Shown piece after piece: positions 1-10,306 of a stretch of 64,000 bases of DNA. The notes below the pieces were generated by a model. That model had not been told where the DNA came from and searched no databases. It worked only from the letters and a program-made list of their open reading frames with translations. The translations under genes were made by a program, and so were the position numbers. Source of the DNA: Thalassospira xiamenensis M-5 = DSM 17429 (GTDB lineage: Bacteria > Pseudomonadota > Alphaproteobacteria > Rhodospirillales > Thalassospiraceae); the NCBI RefSeq assembly GCF_000300235.2, contig NZ_CP004388.1:3666001-3730000 (forward strand). Direction: 5' to 3'. Within the stretch, counting starts at the first letter, position 1. Every line of letters begins with the position of its first letter.

Positions 1-2111
<2,111 letters not shown>

Positions 2112-2190
2112 TCAATCATTCCGCCCGGCCGGATCGCGATTTCGAAACAGATCGCCTCGCATCGACGGCACGGGAAATTTTCATATAACA

Positions 2191-2227
2191 CATAAAACAA
2201 GGGAGGAATGATTGCTCATTCCTCCCT
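2191..2227 (-). terminator. Rho-independent terminator of rplU-rpmA
   Basis: A perfect 12-bp stem (arms 2200-2211 and 2216-2227, AGGGAGGAATGA and its complement) closes a 4-base loop. Read on the minus strand it is followed by TTGTTTTAT. It lies 40 bases after the rpmA stop. It should end the ribosomal protein transcript ahead of obgE, although partial read-through cannot be excluded. Confidence 0.85.
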
Positions 2228-2266
2228 CGAAATCTTTGCTACGGATGAGCGCAGCCGACGGGAGGC

Positions 2267-2527
2267 TTACGCCTCGGCCGGAACGACACATACATAGGTA
2301 CGACCCTTGAAGCCCGACTTGAACTGGACGTTGCCGCCAGCCGTCGCAAACAGGGTGTGGTCTTTGGCCAGGCCAACATTGTCGCCGGCATGGAACTTGG
2401 TGCCACGCTGACGAACGAGAATGTTACCTGCAACAACCGTCTGGCCGCCGAATTTCTTGACGCCGAGGCGCCGACCTTCGGAGTCGCGACCGTTACGGGA
2501 GCTACCACCAGCTTTCTTATGAGCCAT
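2267..2527 (-). CDS. rpmA: 50S ribosomal protein L27
   Basis: Small basic large-subunit protein (86 residues) whose N-terminus reaches the peptidyl transferase centre. The N-terminal [18 protein letters not shown] is the family signature, followed by GVKKFGGQ and [14 protein letters not shown]. The protein begins directly with MAHKKAGG, so there is no sign of the cleaved N-terminal extension seen in some Firmicutes. It follows rplU after a 30-base gap in the same transcript. Confidence 0.98.
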   Translation of the reverse strand: MAHKKAGGSSRNGRDSEGRRLGVKKFGGQTVVAGNILVRQRGTKFHAGDNVGLAKDHTLFATAGGNVQFKSGFKGRTYVCVVPAEA

Positions 2528-2557
2528 GAAACTCTCCTAAAACTGCATCCCGGCCGA

Positions 2558-2869
2558 TCAGGCCGTGATGTCCGTGATGCGCAGAACAGTCAGGTTCTGG
2601 CGATGACCATTTTTGCGACGGTAGTTGTGCCGGCGCTTTTTCTTGAAAACGATCACCTTGTCGCCCTTGGTCTGCTCGAGAACTTCTGCATTCACAAAAG
2701 CCCCTTTGACCAACGGAGCACCAACCTTCGGCGCACCGTCGCCAGCAACCATGAGAACTTCTTCAAGTTTCACGGTGTCACCAGCCTGGGCAGCGATCTT
2801 TTCGACTTTGATAACGTCGTTGGCAGCAACTTTATACTGTTTGCCGCCAGTTTTGATGATTGCATACAT
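2558..2869 (-). CDS. rplU: 50S ribosomal protein L21
   Basis: Large-subunit rRNA-binding protein, 103 residues. It begins [14 protein letters not shown], the typical L21 start, and carries [15 protein letters not shown] near the end, the conserved rRNA-contacting basic segment. The ATG at 2869 is preferred over a longer frame beginning at 2905, because L21 proteins start at this point and an AGGA sits about ten bases upstream of it. First gene of the rplU-rpmA transcript. Confidence 0.97.
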   Translation of the reverse strand: MYAIIKTGGKQYKVAANDVIKVEKIAAQAGDTVKLEEVLMVAGDGAPKVGAPLVKGAFVNAEVLEQTKGDKVIVFKKKRRHNYRRKNGHRQNLTVLRITDITA

Positions 2870-2959
2870 CGATATAGTTCCTGAAAAATCATTCTGGAAA
2901 CGCACACGCGCGCTTCGGTGTCGCTGCTAACTGAAACCGAACCGCTGCGAGAGACGGCT

Positions 2960-2988
2960 GAAATACCTTTTTCCCCCGTCAGAGTCAA
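2960..2988 (-). promoter_or_regulatory. candidate sigma-70 promoter for rplU-rpmA
   Basis: On the minus strand TTGACT (2988-2983) and TATTTC (2965-2960) are separated by 17 bases, about 90 bases upstream of the rplU ATG. The -35 is near consensus and the -10 is weak. Nothing else of note is seen between rplU and tRNA-Ser. Confidence 0.4.
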
Positions 2989-3161
2989 CCGCAAAGCATG
3001 CCTTTTCCGGGCTTTGGCCATGGCCGGGGCGCATGGCAGAGGTTTGCTTCCCAACCCAACCCGGCCCAACCGGCAAAAGAGTTCGTGGAAAATACGTTTT
3101 CCCTCTTGCATTCTGGCTTAAGGATCGTTAAACAGCGCCTCGAACGCCAGACCACACATGC

Positions 3162-3251
<90 letters not shown>

Positions 3252-3345
3252 TTTTTCGCGCTTCGAACTTCAAAAAAAAAGCAAATATTCAGGCAAGCTC
3301 AGTACCTTTTGCCTCTCATCACGTAAGTGCGAGAAATCACAACTT

Positions 3346-3777
3346 TTACGCCTTACGCTCAAAGCTCGCAAAAACCGCCAAAGTTTCCTCACTCACGTGA
3401 TGCTCGATCCCCTCGGCATCAAATTCGGCAATCGCGGGATCGACGCCCAATGCGATCAGGAAATTATAGACGATCTCGTGGCGTTTGCGACATTTCTCGG
3501 CAAGCTCCTTACCCTGATCGGTCAAGAAAATCGAACGGTATGGGCGTGAGGTGACAAAACCGTCACGCTCCAGGCGTTTGATCGTGTTATTGACCGTGGC
3601 CGCCGTCACGCCAAAGCGTTCGGCAAGGGCGACGGATCGCGCCTCGCCTTCTTCCTCGATCAGGTCGGCGATCATTTCTACGTAATCCTCGGTCACTTCG
3701 CGCGCATGGGCGTCGCGCAATTGCGCGAAAACTTCGGCCTTGTTGTGTCGCGGATGACGCGCAGTCGGATCGCCCAT
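3346..3777 (-). CDS. mntR: manganese-responsive DtxR-family regulator MntR
   Basis: Metal-dependent transcriptional repressor, 143 residues. A winged-helix DNA-binding domain spans about 25-95 (EDYVEMIADLIEEEGEAR, VTAATVNNTIKRLERDGFV, YRSIFLTDQGKELA), followed by a helical metal-binding and dimerisation domain (KRHEIVYNFLIALGV, DAEGIEHHVSEETLA) with the His and Glu residues expected of MntR/DtxR metal sites. The SH3-like third domain of the long DtxR/IdeR form is absent, as in MntR. It diverges from the metal ABC importer at 3921, and a dyad lies between them (3833-3852), so it most likely represses that importer when Mn(II) is abundant. Confidence 0.9.
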   Translation of the reverse strand: MGDPTARHPRHNKAEVFAQLRDAHAREVTEDYVEMIADLIEEEGEARSVALAERFGVTAATVNNTIKRLERDGFVTSRPYRSIFLTDQGKELAEKCRKRHEIVYNFLIALGVDPAIAEFDAEGIEHHVSEETLAVFASFERKA

Positions 3778-3832
3778 TCACAGCTCCTTTGAAATCCCCA
3801 AGCTCTTCATATCAACATAGTGCGCAAAAATC

Positions 3833-3870
3833 AATTTAGCCTTGACTAACTTTAAAAGTCCGCACATAAA
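3833..3870 (+). promoter_or_regulatory. candidate promoter and MntR operator of the metal ABC importer
   Basis: TTGACT (3842-3847) and CATAAA (3865-3870) with a 17-base spacer form a plausible sigma-70 promoter for the importer genes. An imperfect dyad AAnTTAG-N6-CTAAnTT (3833-3852) overlaps the -35 element, where a repressor would block RNA polymerase. Assignment to MntR is inferred from the divergent mntR gene. Confidence 0.45.
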
Positions 3871-3920
3871 TAGAGGATATTGGCAGACTGATTTTAACTT
3901 GCATCACAGGACCGTCTCAC

Positions 3921-4895
3921 ATGTCGCTTCGCCGCATCGCCCGGAATTTCGGTTTTGCCCTTGCTGCCGTCTGCGGCTTTGTTGCCGTTTCGGTGACAGC
4001 TGCCTCTGCCAAGCCGATTGATGTTGTCGCCACGACATCCATGATCGCCGACGCGGCGCGTCAGGTTGCAGGCGACCGCGCAAAGGTCACCGCCCTGATG
4101 GGCCCCGGGGTTGATCCGCATTCCTATCGCCAGACACGCAGCGACATTGCCGCCATGGCGCGCGCCGATCTGGTTTTGTGGCATGGCCTGTATCTTGAGG
4201 CACAGCTTGAGGAATTCTTCCTTGATCTGGAAAAGCGCCGCAATGTCATTGCCGTCGGCGAAGCAATCGACAAGTCAAAGCTTCTGAGCCACGCACAATA
4301 TAAAGGCCGCTATGACCCGCATGTCTGGATGGATCCGCAATTGTGGGAAACCGTGGTGCTGGCCGTGCGTGACGCGCTGATCAAGACCGATCCCGAGGGC
4401 GAGGCCACCTATCGCGCCAATGCCGACAAGCATATTGCCGATATCGAAAAGCTGATTACCTACATGCAATCGGTCACCAAAACCGTGCCGGAAAAAAGCC
4501 GTGTGCTGTTGACCGCACATGATGCCTTCAGCTATTTCGGGCGCGGCTATGATTTCGAGGTTCTGGGCATTCAGGGCATTTCAACAGAATCCGAAGCCGG
4601 CCTTCGTCGGGTCGAGGAACTGGTCGACACCATTGTTGATCGCAAGATTGCCGCGGTCTTTGTTGAAAGTTCCGTGCCGGAGCGTAATGTGCGCGCCCTG
4701 ATCGAGGGGGCCGCCGCACGCGGCCAGAAAGTTGAAATCGGCGGCACGCTGTTTTCCGATGCCATGGGAGAGCCCGGAACTTATGACGGCACCTATATCG
4801 GCATGATCGACCATAACGCGACCCTGATCACCCGTGCGCTTGGCGGCGATGCCCCGGCCACCGGAATGCAGGGCAAACTGGCCGCCGGCTCCTGA
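3921..4895 (+). CDS. Mn/Zn-type ABC transporter substrate-binding protein (TroA/SitA class)
   Basis: Periplasmic cluster A-I metal-binding lipoprotein-like or soluble protein, 324 residues. A signal peptide covers about 1-30, ending TAASA-KP, with no lipobox cysteine. Likely metal ligands are H67 (GVDPHSY), H134 (YDPHVWMDP), H200 (TAHDAFSYF) and D297 (GMIDHN). The His3-Asp pattern and the [12 protein letters not shown] segment resemble TroA more than the His2-Glu-Asp pattern of PsaA/MntC. First gene of a four-gene importer locus divergent from mntR, which argues for manganese as the physiological substrate, with iron or zinc possible. Spacing to the ATPase gene is 23 bases. Confidence 0.9.
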   Translation: MSLRRIARNFGFALAAVCGFVAVSVTAASAKPIDVVATTSMIADAARQVAGDRAKVTALMGPGVDPHSYRQTRSDIAAMARADLVLWHGLYLEAQLEEFFLDLEKRRNVIAVGEAIDKSKLLSHAQYKGRYDPHVWMDPQLWETVVLAVRDALIKTDPEGEATYRANADKHIADIEKLITYMQSVTKTVPEKSRVLLTAHDAFSYFGRGYDFEVLGIQGISTESEAGLRRVEELVDTIVDRKIAAVFVESSVPERNVRALIEGAAARGQKVEIGGTLFSDAMGEPGTYDGTYIGMIDHNATLITRALGGDAPATGMQGKLAAGS

Positions 4896-4918
4896 GCCGC
4901 GCCACCGAAGGAACTGTC

Positions 4919-5719
4919 ATGAGCAACGCAGAACTGATTGCAGAAGCCGGAAAGATCGTTGATGTCGCGGGCAAGGATGCGCCGCTGACGGTGCGTGGCC
5001 TTACGGTATCCTATGGCAACAAACCGGCGGTCTTTTCCGTCGATGCCTCTATCCCGGCGGGCTCCATGACCGCAATCATCGGGCCGAACGGGGCGGGCAA
5101 ATCGACCTTCCTGAAAGGGACGCTGGGCGTCATTCCCCGCCTATCTGGCGAAATACGCATTTTCGGCAAACCGTTTCACGAGGCACGCGACCGGGTGGCC
5201 TATGTCCCGCAACGCGCCAGTGTTGACTGGGATTTCCCCGCACGCGTTATCGATGTCGTCCTGATGGGGCTTTATGGCTCGGTCGGGCTGTTTCGTTTCT
5301 GGCGGGCGCGCCACCGCCAACAGGCCATGGGATGCCTTGATCGGGTTGGCATGAGCGACTTCGCCACCCGTCAGATCGGGCAGCTTTCCGGCGGTCAGCA
5401 GCAACGCGTATTCCTTGCACGCGCATTGGCGCAAAATGCCGAATTTTACCTGCTGGACGAACCCTTTGCCGGGGTCGATGCCGCAACCGAACGGGCCATT
5501 GTCGCCGTCCTTAAGGACCTTAAGTCCGAAGGCCGGACAGTTGTTTGCGTGCATCATGACCTATCCACGGTTGCCGAGTATTTTGACCGCGTGCTTCTGA
5601 TCAATGTGCGCCGCATAGCCGAAGGCCCGGTCGATACCACCTTTACCGCCGCCAATTTGCAGGAAACCTATGGCGGGCGACTGGCGACCACGCATATCGA
5701 TGAATTGCGTCTTGCCTGA
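4919..5719 (+). CDS. metal ABC transporter ATP-binding protein
   Basis: Cytoplasmic ATPase of the importer, 266 residues. Walker A is GPNGAGKST at 55-63, the Q-loop lies near [10 protein letters not shown], the signature is LSGGQ at 156-160, Walker B is [11 protein letters not shown] from 177, and the H-loop is in [13 protein letters not shown]. The [13 protein letters not shown] stretch is characteristic of the Mn/Zn/Fe (MntB/SitB/TroB) ATPases. About 20 extra N-terminal residues precede the conserved domain. Located between the binding protein and the two permeases in the same direction. Confidence 0.94.
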   Translation: MSNAELIAEAGKIVDVAGKDAPLTVRGLTVSYGNKPAVFSVDASIPAGSMTAIIGPNGAGKSTFLKGTLGVIPRLSGEIRIFGKPFHEARDRVAYVPQRASVDWDFPARVIDVVLMGLYGSVGLFRFWRARHRQQAMGCLDRVGMSDFATRQIGQLSGGQQQRVFLARALAQNAEFYLLDEPFAGVDAATERAIVAVLKDLKSEGRTVVCVHHDLSTVAEYFDRVLLINVRRIAEGPVDTTFTAANLQETYGGRLATTHIDELRLA

Positions 5720-5758
5720 TCACACGCCCGTCTCGGCAAAGCCATCGGAACCACTCAG

Positions 5759-6979
5759 ATGAGTTTTCTTGATTACTTCATAAGCGCCCTGTTCCTTCAG
5801 GCCGGATATAACAGCGCCCTTGTCGCGGTTGGGGCCGGGTTGCTGGGCCTTGCCGGGGGTGGTGCCGGTGCGTTTATTTTCCTGCGCAAACGCGCCCTTG
5901 TTTCTGATGCGATCAGTCACGCCACCCTGCCCGGTGTCGGTATTGCGTTCATGTTGATGGTGGCCCTTGGCGGGGATGGCCGCTGGTTACCCGGCCTGAT
6001 CATCGGATCGGCCATTTCATCGGGCATCGGGCTTTTGATGGTCGAATGGATTACCCGCCAGACCCGCCTGACCGAGGATGCGGCTATCGGGGCGGTTCTG
6101 TCGGTTTTCTTTGGGCTTGGCATCGTTTTGCTGACGATTATTCAAACCATGTCTTCGGGGCGTCAGGCCGGGCTTGAAAACTTCCTGCTGGGATCGACCG
6201 CTGGCATGCTGATCAGCGAGGCAACCACAATCGCCATTGCCGGCGCCCTTGCCACCGCCTTTGTCTTCATGCTGCGCCGTCCGATGACGCTGGTGGCATT
6301 TGATCCGGAATATGCCGCAACAACCGGCATCAATGTCCGCCATATTGATCTGGCAATGATGGGGCTGGCGCTGATTGTTACCGTGATCGGGCTTAAGATT
6401 GTTGGTCTGATCCTGATTGTCGCCCTTCTGATCATTCCGCCGGTTACCGCCCGGTTCTGGACCAATCAGGTCGGACCGATGATCGGTATTGCCGCCGCCA
6501 TTGGCGGACTTGCCGGTTATATCGGGGCAGTGTTTTCGGCCGCCGCCGCGTCGCTCCCGACCGGGCCGATCATTGTTCTGGTGGCGTTTGGGTTCTTTGT
6601 CTTTTCCGCATTGTTTTCACCGCTTCGTGGCGGTCTGGCATCGGCCCTGCGTCATTGGCGTTTCCAGCGCCGCGTGCATCGCCGTCAGGGGCTTTTGGCA
6701 CTGGCGCGACGCGAACCGATCTATGACGGATTTACCCTTCGCATCCTGCATCAGTCCGGCATGATACGGCCTGACGGGGTGGCAACCCTGCGCGGTAAAG
6801 CCGCATCACAAAAGGCCGCCCATGACGAAGCAAGATGGGCGATGGCGCGGCGCATCCTGCCCGATGATTCAGCGATTGAACGCTATGACGGTCTGACCCC
6901 GATCGAGGATATGATGACACAGGATCAGATCGACGAAATCGACCGCGTGATTGCCGAACAGACCGGAGCCCCCGCATGA
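5759..6979 (+). CDS. metal ABC transporter permease with C-terminal cytoplasmic extension (TroC/SitC-like)
   Basis: Inner-membrane ABC-3 family permease, 406 residues. Residues ~1-290 contain about eight or nine hydrophobic segments with the family sequences LVSDAISHATLPG and LIVALLIIPPVTARF. Residues ~295-406 form a charged soluble tail (from HWRFQRRVHRRQG through YDGFTLRILHQSGMI to the end), a long extension known in TroC/MntC-type permeases and absent from ZnuB. The tail looks like a winged-helix-type fold but I could not assign it firmly. The stop overlaps the next permease start by four bases (ATGA), so the two membrane subunits are coupled. Confidence 0.92.
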   Translation: MSFLDYFISALFLQAGYNSALVAVGAGLLGLAGGGAGAFIFLRKRALVSDAISHATLPGVGIAFMLMVALGGDGRWLPGLIIGSAISSGIGLLMVEWITRQTRLTEDAAIGAVLSVFFGLGIVLLTIIQTMSSGRQAGLENFLLGSTAGMLISEATTIAIAGALATAFVFMLRRPMTLVAFDPEYAATTGINVRHIDLAMMGLALIVTVIGLKIVGLILIVALLIIPPVTARFWTNQVGPMIGIAAAIGGLAGYIGAVFSAAAASLPTGPIIVLVAFGFFVFSALFSPLRGGLASALRHWRFQRRVHRRQGLLALARREPIYDGFTLRILHQSGMIRPDGVATLRGKAASQKAAHDEARWAMARRILPDDSAIERYDGLTPIEDMMTQDQIDEIDRVIAEQTGAPA

Positions 6980-7926
6980 TCGACAATCTGATCACCGCCC
7001 TGGGGGCTGAATTTGTGCAACTCAGCCTGACACCAATCGTGATCGGTATTCTGGGTGCGGTTGCCTGCGCCCTGCCCGGGAATTTCCTTTTGCTGCGCCG
7101 CCAGGCCCTGATCGGAGATGCGATCAGTCATGTCGTACTACCCGGTATTGTCGTGGCATTTCTGGTAACCGGCACCATCACGGCCGTACCGATGATGATC
7201 GGTGCGGGCTGTGCCGCCATTGTTGCCGTCATCGTGATCGAGCTTGTCAAACGGCTTGGCCGGGTTGAGCCGGGGGCCGCGATGGGGCTTGTTTTTACAA
7301 CCCTTTTTGCCGCCGGCGTGCTGCTGCTTGAAATCACAGACACCAGTTCGGTGCACATCGATGTGCAACATGCGTTGCTGGGCAATCTTGAAAGCCTGAT
7401 CTGGTTTGATGCCGAAGGCTGGCAATCGTTGCTTGACCCGGCGGCTCTGGCAACACTTCCGCCTCAGTTACCGCGACTGGCGGTCGTTCTTTTGGGGATC
7501 GTGCTGTTCATCACGCTATTCTGGAAAGAATTGAAAATATCGACCTTTGATGCCGCCTTTGCCGAGGCGATTGGCATTCGAACCCGTGCGCTTGGATTTG
7601 CGCTGGTTGTCGCCACCGCAATTGCCGCAGTTGCCGCCTTTGATGCGGTCGGATCGATCATTGTGATTGCGATGTTTGTCTGCCCGCCTGCCGCAGCCCG
7701 CCTGATGACCAACCAGCTTGGCCGGCAGATCGGATGGAGCGTTGTGTTTGCCGTAATTTCGGCAGTTCTGGGTTATGTCTTTGCCGGATACGGGCTGGGC
7801 TGGTTCGGGTCGCCCTATGCGGTCAGCGCGGCGGGCATGATTGCCACGATTTCCGGTATTATCCTGTTGCTGGCCTGTCTGTTCGGACCGCAACGCAAAC
7901 GCACCGGCCAGCGCGCCGAAGCGTAA
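6976..7926 (+). CDS. metal ABC transporter permease (TroD/SitD-like)
   Basis: Second ABC-3 family membrane subunit, 316 residues without the long C-terminal tail of its partner. Family sequences LIGDAISHVVLPG and VIAMFVCPPAAARLM are present among about eight or nine hydrophobic segments. It presumably forms a heterodimeric channel with the permease encoded immediately upstream. Ends 11 bases before a small ORF with a strong Shine-Dalgarno sequence. Confidence 0.92.
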   Translation: MIDNLITALGAEFVQLSLTPIVIGILGAVACALPGNFLLLRRQALIGDAISHVVLPGIVVAFLVTGTITAVPMMIGAGCAAIVAVIVIELVKRLGRVEPGAAMGLVFTTLFAAGVLLLEITDTSSVHIDVQHALLGNLESLIWFDAEGWQSLLDPAALATLPPQLPRLAVVLLGIVLFITLFWKELKISTFDAAFAEAIGIRTRALGFALVVATAIAAVAAFDAVGSIIVIAMFVCPPAAARLMTNQLGRQIGWSVVFAVISAVLGYVFAGYGLGWFGSPYAVSAAGMIATISGIILLLACLFGPQRKRTGQRAEA

Positions 7927-7937
7927 AGGAGGCTTGC

Positions 7938-8045
7938 ATGACAATGACAAAACGGACCGGATCAACACTTGATCTCAAACGGGCATCGCGCCGATTGGCA
8001 AAAATCCGCCGCGCGATTGCCGCCGCCCGCAAGCTGGGTGCCTGA
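7938..8045 (+). CDS. small basic protein of unknown function (35 aa)
   Basis: Short ORF immediately after the metal importer. AAAGGAGG ends six bases before the ATG at 7938, one of the best ribosome-binding sites in the window. The product is MTMTKRTGSTLDLKRASRRL followed by 15 residues ending RKLGA. It has 11 Lys/Arg in 35 residues, no hydrophobic segment, and is probably largely helical from residue 11. The position suggests co-transcription with the importer and hence manganese-dependent expression. No homologue is recognised; E. coli MntS is a small Mn-related protein, but I see no similarity to it. Confidence 0.6.
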   Translation: MTMTKRTGSTLDLKRASRRLAKIRRAIAAARKLGA

Positions 8046-8099
8046 AACCGGCACCAGTTTGATCTCGCCCTGAGCCTTCCAGAACGGCATACTGGGAGC

Positions 8100-9020
8100 A
8101 TGGTGAAATCTGCATTCTATCGCTATCTGTCGGCTGCCTGTTTTAGCTGTCTGCTGTCGGGCATGGCGGGTGGCATAGCATTACCTGCAAAAGCACAGGA
8201 ATTCAGAACCCTTGCAGACATCGAACGTGACCTGAACCGTTATGGAAAGGTTGCCCTGCACAGTTTCGCCGACCGTGTTTCCTTTCTATCGATCATTGAT
8301 CGGACGCTTGGCCTTGATAACATAAAAGGTGCGGATCTGCTGTTTGCCAAACTGCCGCAGTCACCCTTTACCGTATCGGGACGCCGCGGCAACAATCAGG
8401 CAGTACCGTGCCAGATTTTCATTCCGGCAAAAATCGCACCGGGTAGCGGGACTGAAATTTTTGCCGACCTGATGCGCGGCTGGTTTGGCAATCAGCTTCA
8501 CTATTCCAGCAGTGCCGATCTGACCTATGGCTGGTTGATGCGCCACGAAGTGCGCCATTGCGATCCGTCACATTTTGGCGATGGCGGCAACAAGGAACGT
8601 GATAACGAAATCGAAGCAGATCTTTTCGCGCTAAACGTTATCACCGATCCGGTTGTTCGTAAAAAGCTGGCGCAGGATGCGCTGGCATTTCGCATGATCA
8701 CCGCGACCCTGCTTGCCAGCAGCAGCCATATGACCGGCCTGTCACTGAAACGTGCCTTGCATGACACACAATCAGGAAACGATCCGACGGCTGCCGACGA
8801 AATCGCAGCCCTTCTTGCGGCGCGACAACAAGTCTTCGATCACGCCAAAGCCATCACCACAGGTGCCCGTCCGACCAATCACGATATCATTCGCGCCGTG
8901 ATCGAACTGGCAGGCACGCAACAAGGCAATCTGCTGGTTGCGGAAATTCTGGTAGACCTTGATCAGGCCATCGCCCATTTCGCCCCCGAACTGCACGACC
9001 GGAACAAATCAGTCCAATAG
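8100..9020 (+). CDS. secreted protein with HExxH metallopeptidase-like motif
   Basis: Exported protein of unknown role, 306 residues. A signal peptide spans about 1-32 (hydrophobic core SAACFSCLLSGMAGG, ending PAKA). HEVRH at 149-153 has the HExxH zinc-site pattern, and downstream acidic residues (E170, E172 in NEIEADLFALN) could supply a third ligand. The HExxH plus E-x-x-AD arrangement resembles gluzincins with a ~20-residue gap. The remainder is helical and not recognised. The start has GGGAG close to the ATG; GTG at 8103 is an alternative. It follows the importer by 54 bases but need not be in that operon. Enzymatic activity is inferred from the motif only. Confidence 0.75.
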   Translation: MVKSAFYRYLSAACFSCLLSGMAGGIALPAKAQEFRTLADIERDLNRYGKVALHSFADRVSFLSIIDRTLGLDNIKGADLLFAKLPQSPFTVSGRRGNNQAVPCQIFIPAKIAPGSGTEIFADLMRGWFGNQLHYSSSADLTYGWLMRHEVRHCDPSHFGDGGNKERDNEIEADLFALNVITDPVVRKKLAQDALAFRMITATLLASSSHMTGLSLKRALHDTQSGNDPTAADEIAALLAARQQVFDHAKAITTGARPTNHDIIRAVIELAGTQQGNLLVAEILVDLDQAIAHFAPELHDRNKSVQ

Positions 9021-9034
9021 CACCTGAACAAAAA

Positions 9035-10108
9035 TCAGGCCGTCTTGCGCCAGAAAGTCATCGCCAGACACTGATCACGGTCAAGGCCGACTTCCTTGCG
9101 CCATATCTGATGAATGGATTTATAGCTGGCCTGCTCGACCCCGGCCCAGCAATAGACACGCGCCCGATCCTTGGGCACTTCGATACGACTGACCGCCTCG
9201 CGGATCGGACTGGTATCGGTTGCGGGATGGGTATCACGACACACCCATTCAATCGCGATCCGGCTTTTGGTGGCCAGATCGATGATGTCAGCCGAACTTT
9301 GTATCTCGATCAATGCATGGCCGCTGGCATGTTCGGGCAGTTCTTCAAGATAACGGCCAATCGCCGGAAGGGCGGTTTCGTCACCTGCAAACAGGAACCA
9401 GTCGGCATCGGGCAGTTCCCCACCCAGCGGCCCGGTCATGCCGATCCGGTCCCCCGGTTGCGCATGAAGCGCAAAGGCAGACCCGGGGCCGTTATCGCCA
9501 TGCATGACAAAGTCCACCTCGACCCAGCCTGCCTTGGCATCGATCCGGCGGATGGTGTAAACCCTTGGCGCAACCGCATTTTCACCTTCGGGCCAAACCA
9601 CCATGCCATTGGGGGCCAAGGTCGGCCATTGTGGCTCGACAACATCACGTGGCGGGATCAGAAGGCGCATGTGAATGCCATCGCCGTCGTAAAATTGCAG
9701 ATCATCCCCCGCCAGCCGCAATCGGCGCATATGCGATGACAGGTCCGTCACACCAATTACACGAAGTTCCCGGAAGTTCGGCAGCTTGCCGTTGCTTTCC
9801 CCCGCCCCCTTCCAGCGGCAGTCAAGATCGGCTTCGGGTACGATGCTTTGCAGGATGGCAATAAGTGCTGCCTTCATCTGCGCAACACCGGCCTCGCTTT
9901 TTGAGCCGACTTCGATATCAAGGTGCTTTTCACCGGGCCGCAAAATCAGGTGCCCGACCGAAAGTGAAATCTTCGCACCGTTGTCATCGTTCGTCACATC
10001 ACAATCGTGTTCGGCATAATAGGCCGCAACCGCATTTGCGGCATCGGCACTTGCGCTCAGAACGATGCGGGTTTTGGCAATCAGCGGGCTGTCAGACTTT
10101 ACAGGCAT
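9035..10108 (-). CDS. siderophore-interacting protein with N-terminal DUF2218 domain
   Basis: Predicted FAD-dependent ferric-siderophore reductase, about 357 residues. Residues ~5-95 match DUF2218 in layout (ISLSVGHLILRPGEKHLDIEV). The remainder is the SIP family: an FAD-binding barrel with RVYTIRRID and DFVMHGDNGPGSAFA, then an NAD(P)-binding half with FAGDETALPAIGRYLE and the C-terminal aromatic YCWAGVEQASYKSIHQIWR. ATG 10108 is chosen because GAAAG lies seven bases upstream; the longer frame from 10156 would start without a ribosome-binding site and almost on top of a Fur-like box. Iron repression is likely from that box. Convergent with the upstream secreted protein gene. Confidence 0.9.
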   Translation of the reverse strand: MPVKSDSPLIAKTRIVLSASADAANAVAAYYAEHDCDVTNDDNGAKISLSVGHLILRPGEKHLDIEVGSKSEAGVAQMKAALIAILQSIVPEADLDCRWKGAGESNGKLPNFRELRVIGVTDLSSHMRRLRLAGDDLQFYDGDGIHMRLLIPPRDVVEPQWPTLAPNGMVVWPEGENAVAPRVYTIRRIDAKAGWVEVDFVMHGDNGPGSAFALHAQPGDRIGMTGPLGGELPDADWFLFAGDETALPAIGRYLEELPEHASGHALIEIQSSADIIDLATKSRIAIEWVCRDTHPATDTSPIREAVSRIEVPKDRARVYCWAGVEQASYKSIHQIWRKEVGLDRDQCLAMTFWRKTA

Positions 10109-10168
10109 TAGATGACTTTCGGTGGCGGTTGGCGGCAAAGATTGACCGTGCATCATTGATAATAAAAC

Positions 10169-10183
10169 TGATAGGCATTCTCA
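10169..10183 (-). promoter_or_regulatory. candidate Fur box
   Basis: TGAGAATGCCTATCA on the minus strand matches 11 of 14 specified positions of the 7-1-7 Fur consensus TGATAAT-N-ATTATCA. A second, weaker match (TGACAATAATTTTAT, 10 of 14) overlaps just upstream, giving the array-like appearance typical of Fur sites. It lies about 60 bases upstream of the preferred start of the siderophore-interacting protein. Confidence 0.5.
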
Positions 10184-10306
10184 ATAAAATTATTGTCATT
10201 GCAATCGCCGGGTCATGTTACATCATGGCCTGAACCGCACCGGCCCGATGCATGCCAGACACATGAGCGGCCGGAAGTCCATGATCCATAAAGACGAAAC
10301 AATGCC

